Positions 15,969 to 23,955 of a DNA stretch of 44,762 nt are shown here, piece by piece. The stretch is from CAZBWP01 sp964630265 (GTDB lineage: Bacteria; Pseudomonadota; Alphaproteobacteria; Rhodospirillales; Defluviicoccaceae). Within the stretch, counting starts at the first letter, position 1. Each line of letters begins with the position of its first letter. The position numbers and the translations under genes were made by a program. The notes beneath the pieces were generated by a model. The model did not search any database and had not been told where the DNA came from. It saw nothing but the letters and a program-made list of their open reading frames with translations. The stretch covers positions 1 to 44,762 of the forward strand of contig CAZVRW010000023.1 in NCBI GenBank assembly GCA_964630265.1, in the 5' to 3' direction.

Positions 15969-18194
15969 CTACCGGAACCGGTTGGACTGGGGGAAACCCC
16001 GGGGCACCTTGGTGCCCGCTTGGCCACGCTTGCCCGCCCAAGACAGCAGATCCTTCTCGACCCGCACCCCGCCGCCGGCGCGCCAGGTGAGGCCGTCGGC
16101 GAGGGTAAACGCCGCCACATCGGCCAGCGTGCCGGTGGCGTAGCGTTGCAGGATCACACCCTTGCCCCGGGCCATCACCGGCACCTCATCCAGCCCGAAC
16201 ACCAGCATCCGCCGGTTGGTGCCGATCACCGCGACGGCATCGGCGCCGTCGGGCAGCGGCGCACAGACCGCAGCCGCCTCTTGAGCGTCCAAATTCAGCA
16301 CCTGTTTCCCGGCGCGGGTCTGGGCAAGGAGATCGGCTTCGTCGACGACGAAACCGCGGCCGCGGTCCGAGGCGATCAGGCGACGGCCGCCGGGCCGGTA
16401 AACGAACAACGCCACCGGATCGGCCCGCTCGGCCAAGTCGACCATCAACCGCAACGGCTCGCCCTGCCCGCGCCCACCCGGCAGCCGGTCACAGGCGAGC
16501 GTGTAGACCCGGCCGTCGGTGGCGACCAGCAACAGCTTGTCGGTGCTTGCGGCGTGCAGGACGAAGCGGCCGCGATCGCCGTCCTTGTAGCGGATCTCCT
16601 GAGTGTCGGCGAGGTGTCCCTTGGCGGCCCGGATCCAGCCCTTCTCCGAGCACAGAACGGTCACGGGTTCACGCTCGACCAACGCTTCGGCCGGCATCTC
16701 CGTCACCGCGAGCGCCTCGGAGAACTGGGTGCGGCGGCGGCCCAGCGGCGTCTCCGGCGCGAAGGCCTTGGCCACTTCGGCGATATCAGCGGCGATGGCC
16801 TTCCACCGCAACGTCTCGTCGACGAGTAACGCGTGCAAGACCTCCCGCTCGCCGCTCAGTCGCTCGTGCTCGCTGCGGATCTCCAGTTCTTCCAGTTTGC
16901 GAAGCTGGCGCAGTCGCATGTCGAGGACCGCCGTCGCCTGCAACTCGGTGAGGCCGAACCGCTCCATCAAGGCCTGCTTCGGCCGGTCTTCCTCGCGGAC
17001 GATCCGGATCACCTCGTCCAGGTTGAGATAGACCAGGAGGAACCCGGCGAGGATCTCCAGCCGCCGGTCGATCTTGCCGAGGCGATGGCGGCTGCGGCGA
17101 AGCAACACCGCGTGGCGATGGTCGAGAAACGCCTGCAGCACTTCGCGCAAGGTCATCACCCGCGGCGTCACGCCACCGTCGAGGACGTTCATGTTGAGGG
17201 CGACGCGGGTTTCCAGTTCCGTCAGCCGGAACAACGGCTCCATCAGGTGCGCCGGCTCGATGCCGCGGCTCTTCGGTTCGAGGACAATGCGCACGGTCTC
17301 CGTCGACTCGTCGCGAACATCGGCGAGCAGCGGCAGCTTGCGAGCGCCAAGCAGGTCGGCGATCTTCTCAATCAAGCGGGACTTCTGCACCTGATACGGG
17401 ATCTCGGTGATGACGATCTGCCACTGGCCGTGGTTCTTCCGCTCGATCTCCCAGCGGGCGCGCAGGCGGAAGCTGCCGCGACCGGTCGCATAGGCATCGA
17501 GAATCGCAGCGGGCGACTCGATGAGCAGGCCGCCGGTGGGAAAGTCCGGCCCGCGCACGAAGCCGACCAACGTCTCGATGCTGGCGCCGGGATGCTTGAT
17601 CAGATGGCGTAGCGCTTGGCAGATTTCGGCGACGTTGTGCGGCGGAATGCTGGTCGCCATGCCGACGGCGATGCCCGAGGCGCCATTGGCGAGCAGATTG
17701 GGAAACCGCGCCGGCAACACCACCGGTTCCTGATCTTCGCCGTCGTAGGTGGCACGGAAATCGACGGCGTCTTCGTCAATGCCCTCCAGCAACAGCTCCG
17801 CCACGGTGGTCAGCCGGGCTTCCGTGTAGCGCATCGCTGCGGCGTTATCGCCATCGACGTTGCCGAAGTTGCCCTGCCCGTCGACCAGCGGCCAGCGCAC
17901 CGCGAAGTCCTGGGCGAGGCGGACGAGCGCATCGTAAACCGCGACGTCACCGTGCGGATGAAATTTGCCGATGACGTCGCCGACGACGCGCGCACATTTC
18001 TTGAAGCTCGATGCCGGATCGAGCCCCAACTCGCGCATGGCATAGAGCAGGCGCCGATGCACCGGCTTCAGCCCGTCGCGAACGTCCGGCAGCGATCGCG
18101 AGACGATCGTCGAGAGGGCATAGGCGAGATACCGCTGCCCGAGGGCGTCGGCGAGCGGCACGTCGTGGATGCCGCCGGGGGTCAACTCGTTCAT
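15969..18194 (-). CDS. parC: DNA topoisomerase IV subunit A
   Basis: A 741-residue breakage-reunion subunit that with ParE decatenates daughter chromosomes. The N-terminus has YALSTIVSRSLPDVRDGLKP, the winged-helix segment GKFHPHGDVAVYDALVRLAQ and the catalytic Tyr123 in AAMRYTEARL. Further on are the coiled-coil and C-gate regions and a C-terminal beta-pinwheel (about 500-741) that ends early, as in ParC rather than GyrA. No GyrA box (QRRGGKG) is visible, which supports ParC. The positions matching E. coli Ser80 and Glu84 are Val84 and Asp88. In many alphaproteobacteria parC lies close to recO; here four genes intervene. Divergent from chaA. Confidence 0.93.
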   Translation of the reverse strand: MNELTPGGIHDVPLADALGQRYLAYALSTIVSRSLPDVRDGLKPVHRRLLYAMRELGLDPASSFKKCARVVGDVIGKFHPHGDVAVYDALVRLAQDFAVRWPLVDGQGNFGNVDGDNAAAMRYTEARLTTVAELLLEGIDEDAVDFRATYDGEDQEPVVLPARFPNLLANGASGIAVGMATSIPPHNVAEICQALRHLIKHPGASIETLVGFVRGPDFPTGGLLIESPAAILDAYATGRGSFRLRARWEIERKNHGQWQIVITEIPYQVQKSRLIEKIADLLGARKLPLLADVRDESTETVRIVLEPKSRGIEPAHLMEPLFRLTELETRVALNMNVLDGGVTPRVMTLREVLQAFLDHRHAVLLRRSRHRLGKIDRRLEILAGFLLVYLNLDEVIRIVREEDRPKQALMERFGLTELQATAVLDMRLRQLRKLEELEIRSEHERLSGEREVLHALLVDETLRWKAIAADIAEVAKAFAPETPLGRRRTQFSEALAVTEMPAEALVEREPVTVLCSEKGWIRAAKGHLADTQEIRYKDGDRGRFVLHAASTDKLLLVATDGRVYTLACDRLPGGRGQGEPLRLMVDLAERADPVALFVYRPGGRRLIASDRGRGFVVDEADLLAQTRAGKQVLNLDAQEAAAVCAPLPDGADAVAVIGTNRRMLVFGLDEVPVMARGKGVILQRYATGTLADVAAFTLADGLTWRAGGGVRVEKDLLSWAGKRGQAGTKVPRGFPQSNRFR

Positions 18195-18402
18195 TGAGGA
18201 TGCCGGTCCGCTCCGTTGAAGCTACAGGATAGAGTAGCGACCTTGATCCAAACGTCAATGGATTGTAGGACTTGGTCGCCGCTCGGCTCGGCCGTCCTGG
18301 TCCGTACGGTGGCTTGCAAGCCGTTCGCGGTTGCTCTATGCCCCATGCGGGCTCCATGTCGGTGCGGGTTCGACAGCCGTCGGCTCGTCCCAGGAGTGAG
18401 CC

Positions 18403-19551
18403 ATGCCAAGATCCTCTCCCAGTAACGTCCTGTCGACACTCAGGGCCGAAGCGCCGCTTCTGCTTGGCGCCCTGTCCACCATACTGATCTACTTCGTCGT
18501 CGAAGACCCCGTTGACACGAGAGGCCTGCCGGCGCTGGCGCTGTTCGCCTGGATGTTCGGCATCATGATGTGGTGTGCGTTCAGCGTCGTTCGGCACGCC
18601 TCGCACTTGGCGAAGCTCCTGGGCGAGCCCTACGGCACCCTGGTTCTGACATTGGCGGTGACCGCCATCGAGGTGACGCTGATCATGATGATCATGATCA
18701 CTGGCGCCGACCGTCCGGAAATGGCTCGTGATACCATGTTTGCGGTAATCATGATCGCACTCAACCTCCTGGTCGGCGTCGCGCTGTTGATCGGCGGCCT
18801 CAGGCACGGGGAGCAGGAGTTCAACCTGCAAGGCGCGCGATCGTTCCTGTCGGTGCTGGCGCCCCTTGCGGTGTTCTCCCTGGTTCTGCCCAACTTCACC
18901 GTCTCAACGGACACCCCGACGCTGACACCGACGCAGGAGGCGATGTTTGCTTTCGTCACGTTCCTGCTCTATGGCGCGTTCGTGGCGATCCAGACGAGCC
19001 GGCATCGCGCGTTCTTCATCCAGCCGGGCTTACCGCCTGGCGAAGACCCGCATGGCCACGGTGGGCATGCGGACCATCGGGGCGGCGCCTCAGCTCCGAA
19101 ATCGGTCGGCTATCACGCCGTGCTGCTGCTGTTGACCATGCTGCCGATCGTCCTGTTGTCGGAGAAACTGGCGGTTCTGGTCGAGCACGGCATCGAGTCG
19201 ATCGGTTTGCCGGCGGCAATCGGCGGCGTACTGGTGGCCATCCTGGTGCTGACGCCAGAGGGGATCAGCGCCATGCAGGCGGCGCATTCCAATCGACTGC
19301 AGCGCTCTGTCAACGTCCTGCTGGGCTCGGCGCTGGCAACGATCGGGCTCACCGTGCCAACCGTGCTCACGGTGGCCGCGATAACCGGCGAACCGGTGGA
19401 ACTGGGCCTCAGTGCCACGAACATGGTGTTGCTGCTGCTGACACTGTTCATCAGTCTGATCACCTTCGGCACCCGGCGGACCAACATGCTGGAAGGTCTC
19501 GTGCATCTGGTCATCTTCTTCGTTTACGTGGTGCTGATCCTCAAACCATAG
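18403..19551 (+). CDS. chaA: ChaA-type calcium/proton antiporter
   Basis: A 382-residue inner-membrane exchanger of the CaCA superfamily, with about 11 hydrophobic segments. The two inverted alpha-repeat motifs are visible as TLAVTAIEVTLIMMIM and AILVLTPEGISAMQAA, each with the ion-coordinating Glu. ChaA exports Ca2+ (and Na+/K+ in E. coli) in exchange for protons. The loop between the halves is His-rich (PHGHGGHADH, about residues 216-225), a possible metal-sensing segment. ATG 18403 follows CAGGAG at good spacing. Divergent from parC across 208 bases with no other recognisable gene. Forty-three bases separate it from the MFS gene, so they may be co-transcribed. Confidence 0.9.
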   Translation: MPRSSPSNVLSTLRAEAPLLLGALSTILIYFVVEDPVDTRGLPALALFAWMFGIMMWCAFSVVRHASHLAKLLGEPYGTLVLTLAVTAIEVTLIMMIMITGADRPEMARDTMFAVIMIALNLLVGVALLIGGLRHGEQEFNLQGARSFLSVLAPLAVFSLVLPNFTVSTDTPTLTPTQEAMFAFVTFLLYGAFVAIQTSRHRAFFIQPGLPPGEDPHGHGGHADHRGGASAPKSVGYHAVLLLLTMLPIVLLSEKLAVLVEHGIESIGLPAAIGGVLVAILVLTPEGISAMQAAHSNRLQRSVNVLLGSALATIGLTVPTVLTVAAITGEPVELGLSATNMVLLLLTLFISLITFGTRRTNMLEGLVHLVIFFVYVVLILKP

Positions 19552-19594
19552 TTTCCCCAAAGGCGTCCCGATTGACATGTGACGGGGAGTTCCG

Positions 19595-20929
19595 GTGGCC
19601 TTGACAGAGACAGCGACGGCGCGCGCCAACGACCGGCTGGCCCGCGTGTATGCATTCGTGGTCGACGACGAAGACGCGCGGATCTGTCGGGACATCCCGG
19701 ACACCGCCTGCCACTGGGTCCCCTACAACTTTTTCGCCAACATCGTCGCCAGCACGCTCAGCAAGGTCGGCGACGAGATCGCCAACCCGAAGACCTTGCT
19801 GACTTGGCTGATGAGCTTCGTCGCGGCGCCTGTCGCCCTGGTGGGATTGCTGGTGCCCATCCGCGAATCCGGCTCACTGATCCCGCAGCTGTTGATCGCC
19901 ACATGGGTTCGCCGGCTGGCGCGGCGCAAATGGGTCTGGGTGATCGGCAGCGTCGTCCAAGGCACCGCGGTGGTCGGCATCGGAGCCGTCGCTTGGTCTC
20001 TGGAGGGCTCCACCGCGGGATGGGCGATCATCGGCCTGCTTGTCCTCTTCAGCCTGGCGCGCGGGCTCTGTTCGGTCGCTCACAAGGATGTCGTCGGCAA
20101 GACCATTCCGAAGACGCGGCGTGGCCGGCTTGGCGGCTGGAGCGCGGCCGCGGCCGGGGGCGTCGCACTACTCCTCGGCATTTTCTTGACGACGCTCGGC
20201 GCCACCGACGCCGAGCCGGCGTTCTATGGCGCCCTCGTCGCCGTTGCCGGGTGCGCCTGGTTCGCCGCCGCCGCGGCGTTTGCCACGGTGCAGGAGGATC
20301 CCGGGGCGACAGAGGGGGGCGGCAACGCCCTCGCTGAAGCCCTGCGCCGCTTGGCGCTGCTGCGCGACGATCCCGCCTTCGCCCGCTTCATCCTGGTGCG
20401 CACGCTCTTCTTGGTCTCGGCCTTGAGCGCCCCGTTCTACATGGTTCTCGCAACCCAATCCGCCGGCGCCGACGCCCTGTCGCTCGGCCTGTTCATCGTC
20501 GCCAATGGCCTCGCATCCACCATCAGCGCGCCGGTCTGGGGACGCATGGCCGACCAGTCCAGCAAGCACGTCATGCTGCGGGCGGCAACGCTGGCATCGG
20601 TCCTCGGCCTGCTCGTGTTTGCCTGGACCGTGGGCGCACCAGAGGCATGGCGGGCAGCCTGGATCTATGCCGCGGCCTTCCTGGTGCTGGGCGTTGCCCA
20701 CAATGGCGCCCGCCTCGGACGTAAGACCTACATTGTCGACATGGCCGGGGGATCGAAACGGGTCGATTACGTCGCCGTCAGCAACTCGGTGATTGGGGTC
20801 GTGTTGTTGGCGAGCGGCCTGCTTGGGGGGCTCGCCGCCGTGATCTCGCCCGTCGGCGTGATTTTTGTGTTCTCCATGCTTGGCCTTGTCGGCGTGGTGC
20901 TGGGTCGACGCCTGCCCGACGTTCAGTAG
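19595..20929 (+). CDS. Major facilitator superfamily transporter
   Basis: A 444-residue protein with about 12 hydrophobic segments in two halves. An MFS-like cytoplasmic loop is present (GKTIPKTRRGRLGGWS after the fourth or fifth helix, and VWGRMADQSSKHVMLRAATL in the second half, resembling motif A). It begins at GTG 19595 behind GGGGAG. A roughly 40-residue hydrophilic N-terminal tail rich in Asp, Arg and Ala (about residues 5-40) precedes the first helix. Substrate not recognisable. Downstream and co-directional with chaA; convergent with the low-GC acetyltransferase gene. Confidence 0.8.
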   Translation: MALTETATARANDRLARVYAFVVDDEDARICRDIPDTACHWVPYNFFANIVASTLSKVGDEIANPKTLLTWLMSFVAAPVALVGLLVPIRESGSLIPQLLIATWVRRLARRKWVWVIGSVVQGTAVVGIGAVAWSLEGSTAGWAIIGLLVLFSLARGLCSVAHKDVVGKTIPKTRRGRLGGWSAAAAGGVALLLGIFLTTLGATDAEPAFYGALVAVAGCAWFAAAAAFATVQEDPGATEGGGNALAEALRRLALLRDDPAFARFILVRTLFLVSALSAPFYMVLATQSAGADALSLGLFIVANGLASTISAPVWGRMADQSSKHVMLRAATLASVLGLLVFAWTVGAPEAWRAAWIYAAAFLVLGVAHNGARLGRKTYIVDMAGGSKRVDYVAVSNSVIGVVLLASGLLGGLAAVISPVGVIFVFSMLGLVGVVLGRRLPDVQ

Positions 20930-20977
20930 GACGCCCATAGCGCCAAGCGCCGCCCCGCTCAACGCAGCGCGTATTTT

Positions 20978-21691
20978 CTATCTGCGCGCCCGCAGGACGG
21001 TATCCATGTCCTCAAAATTACTGGACCAAGATCTTGAAACATAGTCTTTTATTTTGAACATCAAGTGGAACGCGTACCCGACCCGAATGTGAAAGATGCG
21101 GGCGAGCGTCTCTGATTCAATTTTCTTCAGGTTGCGCAAACTTGATGCGTTCCGGCTTTCGACAAAGCAGTAAAAATTGCGGAATCCTCTTTTTTCTAAG
21201 CACTGGCGACGAAAAGCACGGAGCGCCGTGGCGATACTTCGGCCGCGCATGGCGGGCTCGACAAAAATATAATTGAGGTAACAATCGTCCCTGCGTAAAT
21301 CTATAGTCGTATTAAACAAATGTGCCCGACTCGCATAGGCCGATGCGAAGGCGATCACCCTATCACTGTGTTCCGCGGAAAATATAATGGCGCCGCGAGA
21401 GACACATTGTTGCACGTTTTTTTGCCGCTCTTTGGGGAATTTCGAAAGCTCTGCGTCCGTCAAACGCGCAGCTTGTTCTTCGCTGAGATAGCGGAAGGTA
21501 ATGTCATCGGCCGCAGTCAACTCGGAAGTCGATGGAAATTCGTTTCCCTCCTTGATCCAGTAGTATACACCAATTTGGAAGCCGCGCCTCGAAAGGCGCC
21601 ACTGTAGGGCGGGCCAGAAAGAGTCAGAACGCCGGCGCGGTCCGAAAGACAGATGGTTGGCCGGCTGCGTGTCTCTTAAAATCGATGTCAT
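20978..21691 (-). CDS. GNAT-type acetyltransferase, low-GC gene
   Basis: A 237-residue protein. The middle and C-terminal parts fit a GNAT fold: the strand YLNYIFVEPAMRGRSIATAL with an acetyl-CoA-loop-like R-G-R-S-I-A, followed by FRNFYCFVESRNASSLRNLKKI, typical of the helix-strand after motif A. The N-terminal 60 residues are not recognised. Base composition and codon choice stand out: many A/T-ending codons (AAA, TTT, ATA) against the strongly GC-ending neighbours. This suggests recent horizontal transfer. Acceptor substrate unknown; proteins of this shape are often found near polysaccharide or lipid-modification genes, but none is adjacent here. Confidence 0.6.
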   Translation of the reverse strand: MTSILRDTQPANHLSFGPRRRSDSFWPALQWRLSRRGFQIGVYYWIKEGNEFPSTSELTAADDITFRYLSEEQAARLTDAELSKFPKERQKNVQQCVSRGAIIFSAEHSDRVIAFASAYASRAHLFNTTIDLRRDDCYLNYIFVEPAMRGRSIATALRAFRRQCLEKRGFRNFYCFVESRNASSLRNLKKIESETLARIFHIRVGYAFHLMFKIKDYVSRSWSSNFEDMDTVLRARR

Positions 21692-22012
21692 TGACGCGGC
21701 TCCTGAATCTGGCCCTCGGCCGGGACGCAGTGCCGCCGGTCGCCAGGCGGGACCGACGCCCCCCGTCCGTGTATCAGGGGCCTACGCAACCGTTACGGTC
21801 ATATCCGCCCAATTTCCGGTACCGCGATGAAGAAACCATTAACGCCATTGCTCGCGCGCGCCCCGACACCGCGCGTGCGCGGGCCGTCGACACGACTGTC
21901 GCGCTGCCGTTAAGACGCTGCGGGCCTTGGAACCCTGCGGGTGGGCTTGGCGATCCGGCCCACCAGCGTTATGGGAGGGGCATCCCAACGCAGCACCCCA
22001 GGGAGCCTGCCC
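21692..22012. other. Intergenic region between divergent acetyltransferase and ABC ATPase genes
   Basis: A 321-base stretch. Its left half is still somewhat AT-richer than the flanks. It contains the palindrome ACCGT-T-ACGGT (21789-21799), a possible operator half-site pair. No supported protein gene was found: the open frames through it are Arg/Pro-rich and lack ribosome sites. Confidence 0.4.
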
Positions 22013-22780
22013 GTGACCGCCGCCGACATGCCGATCGTCGTTGAAGACGTCACCATCGCCTATGGCGCGACGGTTATTCAGCGAGACCTCAATTTCGCCG
22101 TCCGGCGCGGCGAGATCTTCGTCATCATGGGCGGCAGCGGCTGCGGCAAGACGACGGTGATGCGCTGTCTCAGCGGCTTGAAGGCGCCGAAGCAGGGCCG
22201 GGTGCTGCTTGACGGCGTGAGCTTTTGGGAAGCGGGCGCCGATCAGCAGGCGAGCCTCTCCCGTCGGCTGGGCGTGGTCTACCAACAAGGGGCCTTGTGG
22301 TCGACGATGACCCTGGCCGAGAACGTGTCGCTGCCGTTGCAGATGCACACCGACCTCTCCGGCGCCGACGTGCGCGCGCTGGCATCACTCAAGCTCGCCC
22401 TCGTCGGCCTCGCCGGCTTCGAGGACTACTATCCGTCTGAGATCAGCGGCGGCATGCGCAAACGCGCCGGCGTGGCGCGCGCCCTGGCCCTGGACCCGGA
22501 ACTGCTGTTCTTCGATGAGCCGTCCGCGGGGCTTGATCCGGTGACCTCGTCGCTGCTCGACGAACTGATCCAGCAGTTGCGCGATAGCCTAGGCGCGACC
22601 ATGGTGCTGGTGACGCACGAACTGCCCAGCATCTTCGCCATCGCCGATAACTCCGTATTCCTGGATGCAGAGACGAGGACGATGATCGCCAGCGGCGATC
22701 CCAAGCGGCTGGTGCACGAGGCCGAGGACCAGAAGATCCGCGACTTCCTGACGCGCGGCGGCTCCATGGCGGAGGTTTAG
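22013..22780 (+). CDS. ABC transporter ATP-binding protein, MlaF/Ttg2A-like
   Basis: A 255-residue ABC ATPase. The Walker A is GGSGCGKTT, the signature is SEISGGMRKRAGVARAL, the Walker B is LLFFDEPSAGLDP, and the switch His lies in LVTHELPSI. The combination GGMRKRAGVARAL with EPSAGLDPVTS is characteristic of the MlaF/Ttg2A group, whose complexes move phospholipids across the envelope with MlaE permease and MlaD (MCE) partners. Neither partner gene is adjacent. GTG 22013 is chosen because AGGGAG lies eight to nine bases upstream; ATG 22028 is an alternative. The last four bases overlap the recO stop on the other strand. Confidence 0.85.
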   Translation: MTAADMPIVVEDVTIAYGATVIQRDLNFAVRRGEIFVIMGGSGCGKTTVMRCLSGLKAPKQGRVLLDGVSFWEAGADQQASLSRRLGVVYQQGALWSTMTLAENVSLPLQMHTDLSGADVRALASLKLALVGLAGFEDYYPSEISGGMRKRAGVARALALDPELLFFDEPSAGLDPVTSSLLDELIQQLRDSLGATMVLVTHELPSIFAIADNSVFLDAETRTMIASGDPKRLVHEAEDQKIRDFLTRGGSMAEV

Positions 22781-23532
22781 TGGCCGCCCTGCTCCCTCGG
22801 GCGCTCGGCCGCGACGCCGCGCAACATCAACTCGACCAGCCGCTCGCGCGCGGCGGGCAGGGCCGCCGGCTCCGGTAAAGCGTGGCGCGACAGAAAGAAC
22901 TCCGTCAGCCGCAGCCCCGCGGCAATGTCGGCCGGCGACGGCAGACCCGGGCCATTGACCAGGAACGGCGGCAGCGGCAGCAGCCGGTCGCGATACGGCT
23001 CCCCGGCGGAGAGCGAGACGGCACGGCCGGACTTGGGCGAGACGTAGGCCAGTTGGTCGTTGCGGCCGGTCGCCGCGCACCGACCGAGATCGAGGCCGAA
23101 GCCGAGTTCCGTCAGCAGGACGAGTTCCCAGCGCACGTAAGCCGCCGGCCAGTCTTCGGCACCGCCGAGCGCATCCAGCAGCGACGACAAGGCGACGTAG
23201 ACGCCGCCGCTGGGCGCGCGCTCTGGCATCGTCGCCTCGACCAGGGCACAGGCTGCGGCTAGCGCCGCGAGCCGTGCGCCGTCGGTGAACAGGCGGGCGG
23301 CCACCGCATCCACGGGCTCGCAGACCAGGACGCCCAGGTGGTCCTCGAGACGCCCCCGCCACCGGACACGCACGCGGCTGCCCGTCGCCAGCATGCCGCG
23401 GCCGCGCGGCGAAGCGCCGCCACGGACCAAGCCGGCGTGCCGACCGTGCTCCGGCGTCATCAACGTGACCACGGCCGACGTTTCGCCGTGTCGTCGCATT
23501 GTCAGCACGATGCCATCATCGCTCCATTCCAT
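22777..23532 (-). CDS. recO: DNA repair protein RecO
   Basis: A 251-residue recombination mediator that with RecR loads RecA on SSB-coated DNA. The N-terminal OB-fold is clear (WSDDGIVLTMRRHGETSAVV, then HGRHAGLVRGGASPRGRGML). The C-terminal helical region contains the usual RWELVLLTELGFGLDLGRCAATG segment. One Cys remains of the zinc-binding knuckle seen in many RecO proteins; the later Cys residues are absent, as in many alphaproteobacterial copies. It probably belongs historically to the rnc-era operon, but a small opposite-strand gene now lies between era and recO. Confidence 0.88.
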   Translation of the reverse strand: MEWSDDGIVLTMRRHGETSAVVTLMTPEHGRHAGLVRGGASPRGRGMLATGSRVRVRWRGRLEDHLGVLVCEPVDAVAARLFTDGARLAALAAACALVEATMPERAPSGGVYVALSSLLDALGGAEDWPAAYVRWELVLLTELGFGLDLGRCAATGRNDQLAYVSPKSGRAVSLSAGEPYRDRLLPLPPFLVNGPGLPSPADIAAGLRLTEFFLSRHALPEPAALPAARERLVELMLRGVAAERPREQGGH

Positions 23533-23698
23533 GCCACACCATGTAGGCTAGAATGCCGCCAACTGCAGCCTCGGCCAATGCCGCCGTGGGGGGGCACGGT
23601 CGATTCCGAAAATTGCCGGGTTGTCGCTGGGGGCGCGTGTGCTAGGATCCGTGAGTCGCTGATCCGGCGGCGAGCTTCAATATTCCGGGGGTTGAATT

Positions 23699-23929
23699 GT
23701 GACAGTTCGCAAGATCTTGATCACCGAACCGCATCCCTGCCGGCGTGGCTTTTTTCGCCATTTGTATGCGCTGGTCGAGACATCGCAGCAAAACGGCTAC
23801 TGGATCTGGCGACAAGTCGATGAGAACGGTCACTCCCTGTCCGACGCGGAGCGCGCCTTCGAAACCGAGGATTCGGCACTCAGTGATGCGGTGCAGGCGC
23901 TGAAGGGCGAGGCCGTCGTCACCGTCTGA
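23699..23929 (+). CDS. Small acidic protein of unknown function
   Basis: A 76-residue frame starting at GTG 23699 behind a GGGGG stretch at about seven bases. The sequence is balanced and non-repetitive (GFFRHLYALVETSQQNGYWIWRQ, then an acidic, Ala-rich C-terminal half with SLSDAERAFETEDSAL). Codon use resembles real genes. Not recognised. It sits alone on the plus strand between era and recO, with 26 bases to the era stop. Confidence 0.55.
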   Translation: MTVRKILITEPHPCRRGFFRHLYALVETSQQNGYWIWRQVDENGHSLSDAERAFETEDSALSDAVQALKGEAVVTV

Positions 23930-23955
23930 GGGTCGGCGACGAGCGCGCCGGCGAT

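Noticed and set aside
18230..18400. tRNA-like pieces between parC and chaA (GGCTTGCAAGCC and GGGTTCGAC)
   Set aside because: The anticodon-like and T-loop-like pieces are about 55 bases apart, the T-stem does not pair (no G-C closing pair), and no acceptor stem was found.
18679..18702. TGATCATGATGATCATGATCA palindromic string, 21 bases (cut here to TGATCATGAT...ATCATGATCA)
   Set aside because: It lies within the chaA membrane helix and simply encodes alternating Ile and Met residues.
21685..22044. Open frame upstream of the ABC ATPase as a possible permease
   Set aside because: Arg/Pro-rich, without hydrophobic segments or a ribosome site; it does not resemble MlaE.
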